Source of the DNA: Nocardiopsis alborubida
Lineage (GTDB): Bacteria; Actinomycetota; Actinomycetes; Streptosporangiales; Streptosporangiaceae
NCBI RefSeq assembly: GCF_012396365.1
Contig: NZ_JAAXPG010000001.1
Span: 310,001-374,000, forward strand
Reading direction: 5' to 3'
DNA length: 64,000 nucleotides
Positions 15,743 to 24,610 of this stretch are shown here, one piece after another (within the stretch, counting starts at the first letter, position 1; every line of letters begins with the position of its first letter). The notes under the pieces are model-generated. The model worked only from the letters and a program-made list of their open reading frames with translations. It made no database searches and had not been told where the DNA came from. A program made the translations under genes and the position numbers.

Positions 15743-16716
15743 TCCGGTGGCAGGAGGAGGGGGCGCAAGCCCGAAGCGGAAGCGGGAACGGACCGGACGA
15801 CAGGGGTGGGGAGAGCATGTCGGGTGTGTCGAAGGCGCCGGGTGCCACGGGTGTGAAGGAAGACCTCGCAGGCCCGGGAAACCCGGGGCGGGCGGCGAAG
15901 GCGGCGGGGGCGCGGACCGACCGCGCCGGGAGCCGCCTCCGGACGGAGCTGTTCCGCGAGGTCGGAGCCGAGTGGGTCCGGCAGTCGTCCCTGCGCTCCA
16001 CGTGGTGGGCGTTCGGGGCCGCGCTGGCGGGCATGGCCGTTTTCGCCGCGCTCATGGGCTACACCGAGTGGACCCGGATCATCGAGAACCCGGACGAGGC
16101 GGACGGCGCCGCGTTCATGCGGCTCACCTCGCAGGGGCACTTCTACCTGGTGCAGGTCGCCGTGCTGGTGATGGCCGCTCTGGCCTCGACCGGGGAGTTC
16201 GGCAACGGCGGCGTCACCAGCACGCTGCTGTGGCGGCCCGCCCGGGGGACCGTGCTGGTCGCGCGCACGCTGGTGACCGCCGGTCTGGCCTTCGCGGCGG
16301 GCGTGCTCGCCACGGTGACGGCGGTCGCGGTGCTGAGCGTGTTCGTCGGCCGGTACGCCTCCGCCGACGTCGCCGAGACCCTGGTGACGGCGCTGAGCGC
16401 GGGCGTGTGCATGGCGCTGTTCGCGGTGTTGTTCGTCGGGATCGGCACGGCGACGCGGAGCATGCCGGGCACGTTCATCGTGGGGTTCCTCCTGCTCCTG
16501 GGGCTGCCGATGGTCATGCAGCTCTCCCAAGTGCAGATGATCAACGACTTCGCGGCGCTGATGCCGGGAACGGCCGGGATCGAGTTCTACGCGGGCGGTG
16601 ACGTGGGCTTCTACACGGCGCCGCACGACGGGCCGGTGAACATCGCCGCGGTCGTGGGCTGGGCCCTGGCCGCGCAGATCGTGGCCCACGCCGAACTGCG
16701 CGTGCGCGACGTGTAG
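15739..16716 (+). CDS. ABC-2 type exporter permease
   Basis: 325 residues with six hydrophobic segments from residue about 90 onward (WWAFGAALAGMAVFAALMGY, VAVLVMAALASTGEFGNG, TAGLAFAAGVLATVTAVAVL, LFAVLFVGIGTATRS, FIVGFLLLLGLPMVM, IAAVVGWALAAQI). EFGNGGVTSTLLWRPAR is the conserved cytoplasmic loop. The first 85 residues are hydrophilic. GTG at 15739 is coupled to the ATPase stop; ATG at 15817, with GGGGAGAGC upstream, is an alternative. Substrate unknown. Confidence 0.85.
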   Translation: MIRWQEEGAQARSGSGNGPDDRGGESMSGVSKAPGATGVKEDLAGPGNPGRAAKAAGARTDRAGSRLRTELFREVGAEWVRQSSLRSTWWAFGAALAGMAVFAALMGYTEWTRIIENPDEADGAAFMRLTSQGHFYLVQVAVLVMAALASTGEFGNGGVTSTLLWRPARGTVLVARTLVTAGLAFAAGVLATVTAVAVLSVFVGRYASADVAETLVTALSAGVCMALFAVLFVGIGTATRSMPGTFIVGFLLLLGLPMVMQLSQVQMINDFAALMPGTAGIEFYAGGDVGFYTAPHDGPVNIAAVVGWALAAQIVAHAELRVRDV

Positions 16717-16755
16717 GGAACCCGGCGGCGGGGGCGGCCGCGACGCCGCCCCCGT

Positions 16756-16789
16756 CCGGTGGGCCGGTCGGCGACGACCGGCCCACCGG
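16756..16789. terminator. Bidirectional terminator-like hairpin
   Basis: 15-bp perfect inverted repeat CCGGTGGGCCGGTCG / CGACCGGCCCACCGG with a 4-nt loop, between the convergent ABC permease and secreted hydrolase genes. A second, shorter GC hairpin (GGGGGCGGC / GCCGCCCCC) lies just before it at about 16729-16754. Confidence 0.7.
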
Positions 16790-16947
16790 CGTTCGCCGGG
16801 GTCCGTCACCCGCACGACGACGGCCGCAGGAGGCGTGCCCCGGGCCTCCCGCGGTGCTGGGTACGGGCGCTCCGTCCGGGCCTCGTGGACGGGCCGGGGG
16901 CGGCGCCCGGTCCGGACGCCGCCCGTGCCGCCGACGAGTTCGGGGAA

Positions 16948-18228
16948 CTAGTCCTCGCCGACGAACTCCATCACGGGGAGGTCCGGCGAGGGGGCGTCCA
17001 GGATCGGGTCCCGCTCACCGCGCAGGTGGGCGTCGAAGAAGGCCGTGACGTAGGCGCGCTGCGCCCGGACGGACTCCTCGGGGTCGACGGTGCCGATCGC
17101 TCCCTCCACCAGGTCGGCCCAGGAGCGGTTCCCCGGTTGGAGTGCCTCGTCGACGGCGGGCAGGACCCACTGGTGGTCGGTGTAGCTCATGTGCTCGCCG
17201 TCGGCCATGTACACCTCCAGGACGTCGACCGAGGAAGCCTCGACGAAGGTCCGGAAACCGGCGCTGTACCCGCTGTGGTGCGGCTGGAGCTCGGCCCCGG
17301 ACCTGCCCGCGGTCAGGAGCGCGAAGGGGCGGTCGGCACCCCGCAGGTTGGCCTCCGACCACACCTCGTTCCCGACGTGGTAGCCGATGCTTCCGTCCAG
17401 GTCCAGACCCGCGTCGACGCGGTCGTCCTCCAGCATCACCTCGGCGGTGGTGAGCCCTCCGGCGGAGTGGCCGAACATGCCCACCGAGTCCAGGTCCAGC
17501 GCCCCGCCCAGCCCCGAAGGCGGCTCCTGGCCGCTCGCGTCGGGATTGCCGCCCCCGGCCAGATCGGCCAGCCCGTCCAGGACCAGGCGGGCGTCCGCGC
17601 GTCGGACCGCGATGGCTTCCCGGTAGGTCTCGGTTTCGGTGTTGGGCGCGTTCGTGCGCAGCACCCGACCGTCTGGCATGTCCACGGCGAGCGTCTCATA
17701 GGGGTGGTCCATGGCCGCGACCACGTACCCCTGGGAGACCAGCTGCTCGATGTTGGAGGCGTTGAGGAACCGGGACTCCCGGAAGCCGGGGGAGTACAGG
17801 ACCACGGGGAACGGGCCCGTGTCGGCGGCCGGGACGTCCTGGAGGGCGTTGACCCGAGAGGCATCGAAGTCGACGTCGTCGCGGTGCAGCCCCCCTTGCT
17901 CCAGTTCGCTCTTGAGCACTCCGGAGACGGACGGCGTGACGTAGGGCGCGGGTTCGCCGGTACCCGTGCCGTTCCCGGCCGGGTACCAGACGCTGACCAT
18001 GACGTCCCGCTCGGTGACCTCCTCCACCCAGGGGTGGCCGCGGTCGGGGTCGACCAGGTGCAGTTCGGTCCGGCCGACGGCGTGCGGGCCGGTGGGTTCG
18101 GGCGGGGTGAGGACCACGCTCCCGGAGTCGGTGGCCGCGTTGAGGACGGCGGGAACGGAGAAGGCCGCGGCGAGGACGAGGGCGGCCGAACCGTAGGCGG
18201 CCGCGCGGATGGAGTTGGTGGTGTTCAT
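16948..18228 (-). CDS. Secreted alpha/beta hydrolase, PAF-acetylhydrolase/PETase-like group
   Basis: 426 residues. Signal-like N-terminus (SAALVLAAAFSVPAVLNAATDS). The nucleophile elbow is GHSAGG in MFGHSAGGLTTAEV, following FPVVLYSPGFRESR and GYVVAAMDHPYE, the order seen in bacterial PAF-acetylhydrolase-like esterases; a likely catalytic His is in ADGEHMSYTDHQ. It should cleave small esters or lipids outside the cell. ATG at 18228 was chosen because GGAG lies 10 nt upstream; ATG 18237 is too close to that site, and longer frames add a basic, unlikely segment. Confidence 0.82.
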   Translation of the reverse strand: MNTTNSIRAAAYGSAALVLAAAFSVPAVLNAATDSGSVVLTPPEPTGPHAVGRTELHLVDPDRGHPWVEEVTERDVMVSVWYPAGNGTGTGEPAPYVTPSVSGVLKSELEQGGLHRDDVDFDASRVNALQDVPAADTGPFPVVLYSPGFRESRFLNASNIEQLVSQGYVVAAMDHPYETLAVDMPDGRVLRTNAPNTETETYREAIAVRRADARLVLDGLADLAGGGNPDASGQEPPSGLGGALDLDSVGMFGHSAGGLTTAEVMLEDDRVDAGLDLDGSIGYHVGNEVWSEANLRGADRPFALLTAGRSGAELQPHHSGYSAGFRTFVEASSVDVLEVYMADGEHMSYTDHQWVLPAVDEALQPGNRSWADLVEGAIGTVDPEESVRAQRAYVTAFFDAHLRGERDPILDAPSPDLPVMEFVGED

Positions 18229-18565
18229 GCCAGCCATGCTCCGGGCCGGGGCACCCCGCGCACATCTCCTGGACGGCAGCGTCCGGGTAGGCACAAAGGG
18301 GTAGGGCGGATGGTGGGACCGGCGTGCGGGGGTGGGGAACGGGGTGAGGGCACGCCGACGGAGAGAGCCCCGGGGACCCCCCGATTCCATCGAACCGCGG
18401 CGGAGGCCCTCGCCGCCAGCCCCGGCCCCTGCCTGTGGACAACCTGCGGACCCGCGCGCCCATGGACCCGCGCGCCCCGGAGCGACCAGCGCCCGCGGAC
18501 GGCTGTCACCCGTGGACGGCCCCTCGTCCAGTGTGCTGAGGCCGGACAGGGACCGGACCGCGGTC
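18229..18565. other. Intergenic region upstream of the hydrolase
   Basis: 337 bases between the response-regulator stop and the hydrolase start, both on the minus strand. It contains a tandem pair of GGACCCGCGCGCCC (18448-18461 and from 18464) and the segment GGGTAGGCACAA near 18286, which also occurs near 14496 upstream of the ABC exporter. No gene or clear terminator was found. Confidence 0.4.
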
Positions 18566-19243
18566 TCAGACCAGCCCGGCCTCGTAGGCCACGACGGCGG
18601 CCTGGACCCGGTTGCGCACGTCCAGCCGGGTGAGGATCGACCCCACGTGCACCTTGACCGTGCCCGGGGCGATGGCCAGGCGGCGGGCGATCTCGTCGTT
18701 GGAGCACCCCTGGCCGACCAGCGCCAGCACCCCGCGTTCGCGTTCGGTGAGCCGCCCGACGCGTTCGCGCGCCGCCGACGCGCGGGACAGCCGCCCCCCG
18801 GAGGCGTCCAGTTCGTCGATCACCCGGCGCGCCACCTCCGGCGACAGGTACGCCCCGCCCTCCGCGACCGCGCGCAACCCCTCCACCAGCTGCCGGGGGT
18901 CCCCGCTCTTGAGCACGAACCCGCTGGCGCCTCCGGACAGGGCCCGCGCGATGTAGGCGTCCTCGGAGAACGTCGTGAGGATGACGACCGCCGTCCCCGG
19001 GTGCTCCCGGGCGATGACCTCCGTCGCCGCCAGGCCGTCCGTGCCGGGCATCTGCACGTCCAGCAGCGCGATGTCGGGACGGTGTTCGGCGACCAGGGCC
19101 ACGGCGGCGGCACCGTCCCCGGCCTCGCCCACCACCTCGATCCCCGGCGCCGCCGACAGGATCGCGCGCAAGCCCGCGCGCATCATCGCCTCGTCGTCGG
19201 CGAGGACGAGGCGCAGCGCCCCGGCACCGTCTGTCGCGTTCAC
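18566..19243 (-). CDS. NarL/LuxR-family response regulator
   Basis: 225 residues. Receiver domain: ADDE acidic pocket, phospho-Asp in IALLDVQMPGTDG (near residue 61), Thr and Lys in ILTTFSEDAY and VLKSGDP. C-terminal LuxR helix-turn-helix: LTERERGVLALVGQGCSNDEIARRLAIAPGTVKVHVG. It should dimerise on phosphorylation by the adjacent kinase and bind DNA; targets are unknown. The GTG is preceded by TAGGGT and exactly 6 nt with no ribosome site, so a leaderless transcript is likely, though the kinase gene ends only 25 nt upstream. Confidence 0.92.
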   Translation of the reverse strand: MNATDGAGALRLVLADDEAMMRAGLRAILSAAPGIEVVGEAGDGAAAVALVAEHRPDIALLDVQMPGTDGLAATEVIAREHPGTAVVILTTFSEDAYIARALSGGASGFVLKSGDPRQLVEGLRAVAEGGAYLSPEVARRVIDELDASGGRLSRASAARERVGRLTERERGVLALVGQGCSNDEIARRLAIAPGTVKVHVGSILTRLDVRNRVQAAVVAYEAGLV

Positions 19244-19268
19244 GCCGACACCCTACTGGGCCGCCCGG

Positions 19269-20951
19269 TCAGTCGGTCCGGTGGATCTCGTCCTTGGCGA
19301 CCAGGACGCCGTCTTCGAAGCACAGCCGGTACACCGACGGCAGCCCGTGCTCGTACCGGGACAGGTAGAAGAGGCACCGGGCACCGGGCGGTGCGGGCGG
19401 TTCGGACGCCCGGGCCGACACCGAGTCCTCGGGATAGGAGAACCGGGGGAGCACCCTCTCCACCCGCTCCCGGTCGTCCCCCACGGACAACCGCCCGTAC
19501 TGCTCCGGAGACAGCACGGTGTTGACGCCGATCCAGGTCAGGAGGCCGAAACCGGCCGCCAGCAGGCCCAGGCCCAGCGCGACCGGAACGGCCACGGCGG
19601 CCACCAGCCGACGCCGCGCGCGGTCGCGGGCCTCGCTGTGGGCGCGGTGCGTCTCCGACTCCCCGGGCTCCTCCACCCCGGCTTCGGCGCCGGGGTCGGG
19701 CACGGTCGCCCGCACGGTGAACCCCGCGCCCTCCTCCCGACCCGCGGCGAAGCTCCCGCCGAGCTCCTCCACCAGGCAGCGCAGTCCGGCCAGGCCGGAC
19801 CCGCCCCCGCTCCGAGCGGGCAGGACCGTCCGCGCGGCCTCCGGCGGTCCGGCGTCGCCGACCGACACCCGGGTCCGGTCGGCCTCGCGGATCACCCGAA
19901 CGGTCACCTCCGCCCCCGGCGCGTACTTGGCCGCGTTGGTCAGCGCCTCCCGGACCACCCGGTGCACGGCGCCGCCGCCCGGGGCGGACGGGTCCGGGTC
20001 GGGGCCCTCCCGCAGCAGCCGGACCCGCATACCGGCGTCCGAGGCGCGCTGCACCAGGACCGCCACCGGCTCGCCCGTGTCCGGCTCACCCGTGTTCAGC
20101 GCGCCCGCGCCCGGTCCGGAAGCGGCTTCGACGCGGCCGTCGCCGCCGTCGTCGTCCTCGCGCAGCACCCCGATGATCTCCCGTAGCCGCAGGTTGGCCT
20201 CGTGAGCCGCCGTGCGCAGCTCACCGGCGGCCCGGCCCTGCTCGGAGTCCTCGATCGCGGTCATCTCCAGGGCCGCCGCGCGCACCGCGATCAGCGCGAG
20301 ATCGTGGCCGAGGGAGTCGTGCATCCGGGTCGCGATCCGGGCGCGCTCCCGCAGACGGGCGCGATCGGCCTCGGCCGCGCGGGTCCGCTCCATGCGCTCG
20401 GCGATCTCCCAGCCGCCGCGCCACACCTGACGGTGCAGGCGCTGGTAGCGGCCGAACAGCCACGGGGCGAGTGTGCTCAGCGCGATGGTGAGGACGCCGC
20501 CCAGCCAGTCCACGGAGTCGGACAGGAACGCGCGGACGCCGCTGCCGGACACCAGTCCCGCCAGCAGGTGCAGGACGAGGGTGAACGAGCACGCCGCGAC
20601 CACCGTCGCCACCACCGGGCGCACCCGTTCCGAGCGCAGGCCGGTGAGCAGCGCCAGCGCCGCCACGGCCACCCAGGGGGTGAGCACGGTGGTCTCCACC
20701 AGACGGAGGCCCGAGGCGGACAGTTGCAGGACCGCTCCGGTGAGCACCACACCCAGGGAGACCAGCGGCAGGGGGCGGGACAGGGCCGCCGCGACGGCTA
20801 TGGCGAGCGCCAGGAGGCACGCTTCGAGGACCGGCGGCCGGTCGCGCCCCCCGAGGGTCTCGATCACCGTCAACGCGCAGAGGCAGGCCCACAGCGCGGC
20901 CTCGAAGGCCGGACGGGCCCACCCGCGCGGTTCTCTCCGGATCTCCCGCAT
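19269..20951 (-). CDS. Sensor histidine kinase with extra C-terminal membrane helix and small extracytoplasmic domain
   Basis: 560 residues. Five or six N-terminal membrane helices (to about residue 168), HisKA_3 dimerisation helix with phospho-acceptor His211 in RIATRMHDSLGHDL, and an HATPase with N-box REALTNAAKYAPG and G-box GGGSGLAGLRCLVEELGG. After the catalytic domain there is a basic linker, another hydrophobic helix (about 449-474) and a roughly 80-residue tail (PEQYGRLSVGDDRERVERVLP, then a Cys pair in CLFYLSR and YRLCFEDG) resembling a SmpA/BamE-like fold. That tail is not usual in this family. ATG 20951 is preferred over GTG 20957 because TAGCCT lies exactly 6 nt before it. Confidence 0.88.
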   Translation of the reverse strand: MREIRREPRGWARPAFEAALWACLCALTVIETLGGRDRPPVLEACLLALAIAVAAALSRPLPLVSLGVVLTGAVLQLSASGLRLVETTVLTPWVAVAALALLTGLRSERVRPVVATVVAACSFTLVLHLLAGLVSGSGVRAFLSDSVDWLGGVLTIALSTLAPWLFGRYQRLHRQVWRGGWEIAERMERTRAAEADRARLRERARIATRMHDSLGHDLALIAVRAAALEMTAIEDSEQGRAAGELRTAAHEANLRLREIIGVLREDDDGGDGRVEAASGPGAGALNTGEPDTGEPVAVLVQRASDAGMRVRLLREGPDPDPSAPGGGAVHRVVREALTNAAKYAPGAEVTVRVIREADRTRVSVGDAGPPEAARTVLPARSGGGSGLAGLRCLVEELGGSFAAGREEGAGFTVRATVPDPGAEAGVEEPGESETHRAHSEARDRARRRLVAAVAVPVALGLGLLAAGFGLLTWIGVNTVLSPEQYGRLSVGDDRERVERVLPRFSYPEDSVSARASEPPAPPGARCLFYLSRYEHGLPSVYRLCFEDGVLVAKDEIHRTD

Positions 20952-21132
20952 GGCCACAGGCTAGTCAGCCCTCCCGTCAGTACCCCGCCGGCACTCCCGT
21001 CGAGCGGTGCCCCCGGAGCCGCGCCGAACCTTCCCGGTGCGTGGAGTGTCGGAGGCACATGGGACAAAGTCATCACCGCCCCCGGCCCGCCCGCGGACAC
21101 ACGGCCCCCGGTCCGGGAGAGGGGCGGCCCGC

Positions 21133-22746
21133 TCACTCCCCCCGGAACACGGGCGCCATCGCGGCCTCGAAGCGGTCCACCCACTCCCCGGCGTCGCCCT
21201 CCACCCACGGGCAGTCGTTGACGAAGTCCTCCCACTCGCCGGAGTCGAGGCCGCCCTCCTCCCGCAGGAAGCGCTCGTTCACGGTCTCGGCCCGGTCGCC
21301 CAGCTCGGGGCGCAGCACGCCGACCAGCAGGTCGCGCGAGGGCCGCGCGCTCTCGGCCAGCAGGACCGCGTCGTAGAGGTCCTTGCCCTGCGGGTAGGTG
21401 TCCGTGTACAGCCACAGCACCTTCCAGGCCAGGGACAGCTCCGCACCGGCCGCCAGCACGTCCGCCCCCGCCACCGACACCGCCACCGGCGGCTCGGGAA
21501 GCGACTCGTTGAACACCACGTCGATCTGCACGGTGCCCGGGGGCAGGCCCTCGGCCCGCCACGGGACGACCACGCGGCGGCCCGGCGCCCGCTCGTAGGT
21601 CCAGATGCTCTCCAGCCGCACGCCCTCGGCGTCGAAGGAGATTCCCTGCGCGGACGCCTTGGTGACGGCCCCGACCACGTCCGCGAACATGCGGTCGGCC
21701 GGGTCCCCGAACGGGGCGGTCTCGGCCGGGACCACCACGAAGTCCAGGTCCCGGGGGCGCCGGGCGGCGTCACCCGCCCACACCGGCATGAGCATGCTGC
21801 CGCGCAGCATGAGGCTGTCCCGCCACGGCGTGCCCGCGATCGCGCGCAGGGCCAGCTCCATCGCCCGCCGGTTGGCCTCCCACCAGCGGGAGCCCAGGCC
21901 GGAGTCGGCGAACACCGGCTCTCCCGCCCGGTAGGCGTAGTCCAGGTGCTTGAGCGCGGGGTCGAACACCTTCCCCTGGCTCGCCTCGGGGCCGTCGGTG
22001 TTGGGCACGTAGGTGCCGGGCGGGCGCTGCCGGTAGCTGTCCGGCGCGTACTCGTCCGGCGGCACGTCGTCGGCGTCCTTGACCGGGGCGGCGTCCATCC
22101 ACCCGGCGTCCACGGACAGGGCGGTGTCGTGGACGACGAACTCCCGCTCCACCGACAGGACCCTGGGCTGCCACCCCTCCTTGTCCTCGAAGGTCACCCC
22201 GGCCCTCTCCAGGGCCTTCAACAGCGCGTGCTCGAACCGGGCGGCCTCCCCGCGGCCCACACGTGAGCACCGCTGGGTGACGAACCGCTCCTGCAAGCCG
22301 TCGTCGCGTACCCTGCGCGCGTTGCGCGAGAGCCGGGCGCGATGGGGTTCCACGATCGCGGACAGGGCAGCCAGGTCGGCCGAGGCGGGGAGCAGGAGTT
22401 TGACGTGCGTCTCGAAGTAGCACGCCTCCGGCAGTCGCCCGGCCTCCTCCCGGTCCTCGGGGACCCCGGCGGCCCGGCGGGACACCTCCACCTTGGTGCG
22501 GGTGACCGCGAACCCGGCTTCGGTCAGCAGGGCCGTCCACCGCTCCGCCACGGCGAGCTCCCGCGCTGGAGTGCTCCCGCCGGAGTGGTAGGTGACCATC
22601 GGCTGTGATGGGGACGCGCCCCGGTCCAGCTCGATGTGGGTGAACTTGAGCCCGTGCTCACGCGCCCACTCCGCCGCCTCCGCGACGCGCCCGGGGGCGG
22701 TCGCGTCCAGGGTCAGGTGGGTCTCGAAGTCACCGGAGAACTCCAT
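21133..22746 (-). CDS. AbiEii-like nucleotidyltransferase with duplicated N-terminal region
   Basis: 537 residues. From about residue 290 the protein is a nucleotidyltransferase of the AbiEii/AbiGii toxin type: LMLRGSMLMPVWAGDAARRP then RDLDFVVVP gives the GS...DxD metal-binding core, followed by the helical segment LAWKVLWLYTDTYPQGKDLYDAVLLA that matches the WRxxRGKDxxDL-like region. The first 200 residues hold two units, each opening FETHxxL (residues 7 and 111), suggesting an internal duplication of an alpha/beta domain I cannot name. No AbiEi antitoxin gene is adjacent. AGAAGAAGG precedes the ATG. Confidence 0.72.
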   Translation of the reverse strand: MEFSGDFETHLTLDATAPGRVAEAAEWAREHGLKFTHIELDRGASPSQPMVTYHSGGSTPARELAVAERWTALLTEAGFAVTRTKVEVSRRAAGVPEDREEAGRLPEACYFETHVKLLLPASADLAALSAIVEPHRARLSRNARRVRDDGLQERFVTQRCSRVGRGEAARFEHALLKALERAGVTFEDKEGWQPRVLSVEREFVVHDTALSVDAGWMDAAPVKDADDVPPDEYAPDSYRQRPPGTYVPNTDGPEASQGKVFDPALKHLDYAYRAGEPVFADSGLGSRWWEANRRAMELALRAIAGTPWRDSLMLRGSMLMPVWAGDAARRPRDLDFVVVPAETAPFGDPADRMFADVVGAVTKASAQGISFDAEGVRLESIWTYERAPGRRVVVPWRAEGLPPGTVQIDVVFNESLPEPPVAVSVAGADVLAAGAELSLAWKVLWLYTDTYPQGKDLYDAVLLAESARPSRDLLVGVLRPELGDRAETVNERFLREEGGLDSGEWEDFVNDCPWVEGDAGEWVDRFEAAMAPVFRGE

Positions 22747-22839
22747 CGGGGGCCTTCTTCTGTCTCGGGGGCCTCGCGCCCCGGGGAAACCTCGCCCGTG
22801 GGACGTGCGGGATGGCGATCCGGTTCGGGCCCCCGGGCG

Positions 22840-23424
22840 TCAGCGCGGGCCGAGGCCCTCGAAGAGCACCCCGACCATGTCCGCGAGCTTGGCGTCGATC
22901 TCCTCGGGGGAGGACGTGGCCGTGAGCGCGACCAGGCCGTGCATCGCGGCGGACACGGTCATCGTGACGGCCTCCGGGGTGCCGCCCGCGATCTCCCCGG
23001 CGGCCTGGGCGTCGAGGATGGGGCGCATCACCCGTTCGAGCAGCCGCCCCACGGCGGCGTACAGCTGCTCGGAGACGTCGGGGTCGTGCTTGCGCGCGTA
23101 CATGAGGTCGAGCAGCGCGGTGTGCTCCACCGCGAACCCCACGTAGGCCCTGGCCAGGGCGAGGACACGGGTCCGCGCGTCACCCTCCTCGGGCGCCGCC
23201 GCCTCCAGGCGCCCGCTCAGGCGCTCGAAACCGCTGAGCGCGAGCGCGTCCAGCAGCGCCTGCTTGTCCCGGAAGTGGCGGCCCGGCGCGGCGTGGCTGA
23301 CCCCCGCCTCGCGGGCGATCTCGCGCAGGGACAGCGCGGCCTGCCCCCGCTCGGCCAGAGCCCGCTCGGCGTTGGCGAGCAGGACGGCGCGCAGGTCTCC
23401 GTGGTGGTAGGGGCGGTCGGCCAT
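22840..23424 (-). CDS. TetR-family transcriptional regulator
   Basis: 194 residues. HTH: NAERALAERGQAALSLREIAREAGVSHAAPGRHFRDKQALLDAL (residues about 18-61). The C-terminal part matches the TetR_C_13/WHG-like group (YVGFAVEHTALLDLMYARK). It is divergent from an SDR gene across a 230-bp gap containing a 9-bp tandem repeat and probably controls that gene and itself; this is inference from arrangement. The ATG has no clear ribosome site. Confidence 0.88.
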   Translation of the reverse strand: MADRPYHHGDLRAVLLANAERALAERGQAALSLREIAREAGVSHAAPGRHFRDKQALLDALALSGFERLSGRLEAAAPEEGDARTRVLALARAYVGFAVEHTALLDLMYARKHDPDVSEQLYAAVGRLLERVMRPILDAQAAGEIAGGTPEAVTMTVSAAMHGLVALTATSSPEEIDAKLADMVGVLFEGLGPR

Positions 23425-23444
23425 GCGGACCAGGATAGACGGAC

Positions 23445-23489
<45 letters not shown>

Positions 23490-23641
23490 GGCGGCCCGGG
23501 TGCGTCTGGGCGCCGGGGACAGCCCGGGGTGTGGTGACCGCCGTGCCCCGCGCGGCCGCTGTGATCGCTGCGGGCATCCCGGGGACATCCCGGGGACGTC
23601 GCGGTCTCCGCGACGCCATGGACAGCCCGGGTGCGCTCGCC

Positions 23642-23647
23642 TACCGT
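23642..23647 (+). promoter_or_regulatory. Leaderless-type -10 element TACCGT
   Basis: TACCGT ends 6 nt before the ATG at 23654, and no ribosome site is present. Confidence 0.45.
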
Positions 23648-23653
23648 GGCGCA

Positions 23654-24547
23654 ATGGACACCACAGCGGTCAGCATCCCCGACCTGAGCGGCCGTACGGC
23701 GGTCGTCACCGGAGCCAACAGCGGCCTGGGCATCGAGACCACACGCATCCTGGCCCGGGCGGGCGCGCGCGTCGTGATGGCCGTGCGCGACGTGGACAAG
23801 GGGCGCGCCGAGGCCGCCGGGGTGCAGGGCGACACCGAGGTGCGCCACCTGGACCTGGCGGACCTGGCGTCCGTACGCGCCTTCGCCGAGGCCTGGAGCG
23901 GCGACCTCCACCTGCTCATCAACAACGCGGGCGTCATGGCGGTCGCCAAGGGGGTGACCAAGGACGGGTTCGAGACGCAGTTCGGCGTTAACCACCTCGG
24001 CCACTTCGCCCTGACCAACCTGCTCCTGGAACACGTCACGGGACGGGTGGTGACCCTCTCCTCCGGAATGCACCGCATGGCCCGGGGCATCGACTTCGAC
24101 GACGTCAACCTGGACCGCGGCTACACGCCCTACCGGGCCTACAACCAGTCCAAGCTCGCCAACCTGTTGTTCACGCTGGAACTCCAGCGCCGCCTGGACG
24201 CGGTGGGCTCCCCCGTGCTCTCCACCGCCGCCCACCCCGGCTACGCGGCCACCAACCTCCAGAGCCACGGGGCCAACCCGCTCTCCAGGGCGGCCCTCAT
24301 GCTCGGCAACAGGGTCTTCGCCCAGAGCGCCGCCAACGGCGCCCTCCCCACGATCTTCGCCGCCACCCAGGACGTGCCCGGCGCGGCCTTCGCCGGGCCC
24401 AAGGCCCTGGGCGGCACACGCGGCGCCCCCGCCCTGTCCAGCCGGAGCGAGGCCGCCTGGGACGGCCGCGCCGCCAAGCGCCTGTGGGCGCTGTCGGAGG
24501 AGATGACCGGGGTGGGCTTCCCGCTGCGCTCGGCCGACCCGGTCTGA
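23654..24547 (+). CDS. Short-chain dehydrogenase/reductase, retinol-dehydrogenase-like
   Basis: 297 residues. Cofactor motif TGANSGLG (residues about 18-25), NNAGVM near 93, and catalytic YNQSK (Tyr-xxx-Lys) near 161, with Ser in VTLSSGMH. Length and the sequence HPGYAATNLQ match the light-dependent-protochlorophyllide-reductase-like/WWOX-like SDR group; NADP(H) use is likely because RDVDKGRA follows the second strand. Substrate unknown. Leaderless start inferred from the -10 hexamer 6 nt upstream. Divergent from a TetR gene that may regulate it. Confidence 0.88.
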   Translation: MDTTAVSIPDLSGRTAVVTGANSGLGIETTRILARAGARVVMAVRDVDKGRAEAAGVQGDTEVRHLDLADLASVRAFAEAWSGDLHLLINNAGVMAVAKGVTKDGFETQFGVNHLGHFALTNLLLEHVTGRVVTLSSGMHRMARGIDFDDVNLDRGYTPYRAYNQSKLANLLFTLELQRRLDAVGSPVLSTAAHPGYAATNLQSHGANPLSRAALMLGNRVFAQSAANGALPTIFAATQDVPGAAFAGPKALGGTRGAPALSSRSEAAWDGRAAKRLWALSEEMTGVGFPLRSADPV

Positions 24548-24610
24548 CCCGCGGTGGTGCGCGGGTGGAACCCCCTGGTTCACACCCGCGCAGGTTCCGG
24601 CCGACCGCCT

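Noticed and set aside
18229-18390. N-terminal extension of the secreted hydrolase to 18390
   Set aside because: The extra residues are basic and Pro-rich and precede a good signal peptide; GGAG before ATG 18228 fits better.
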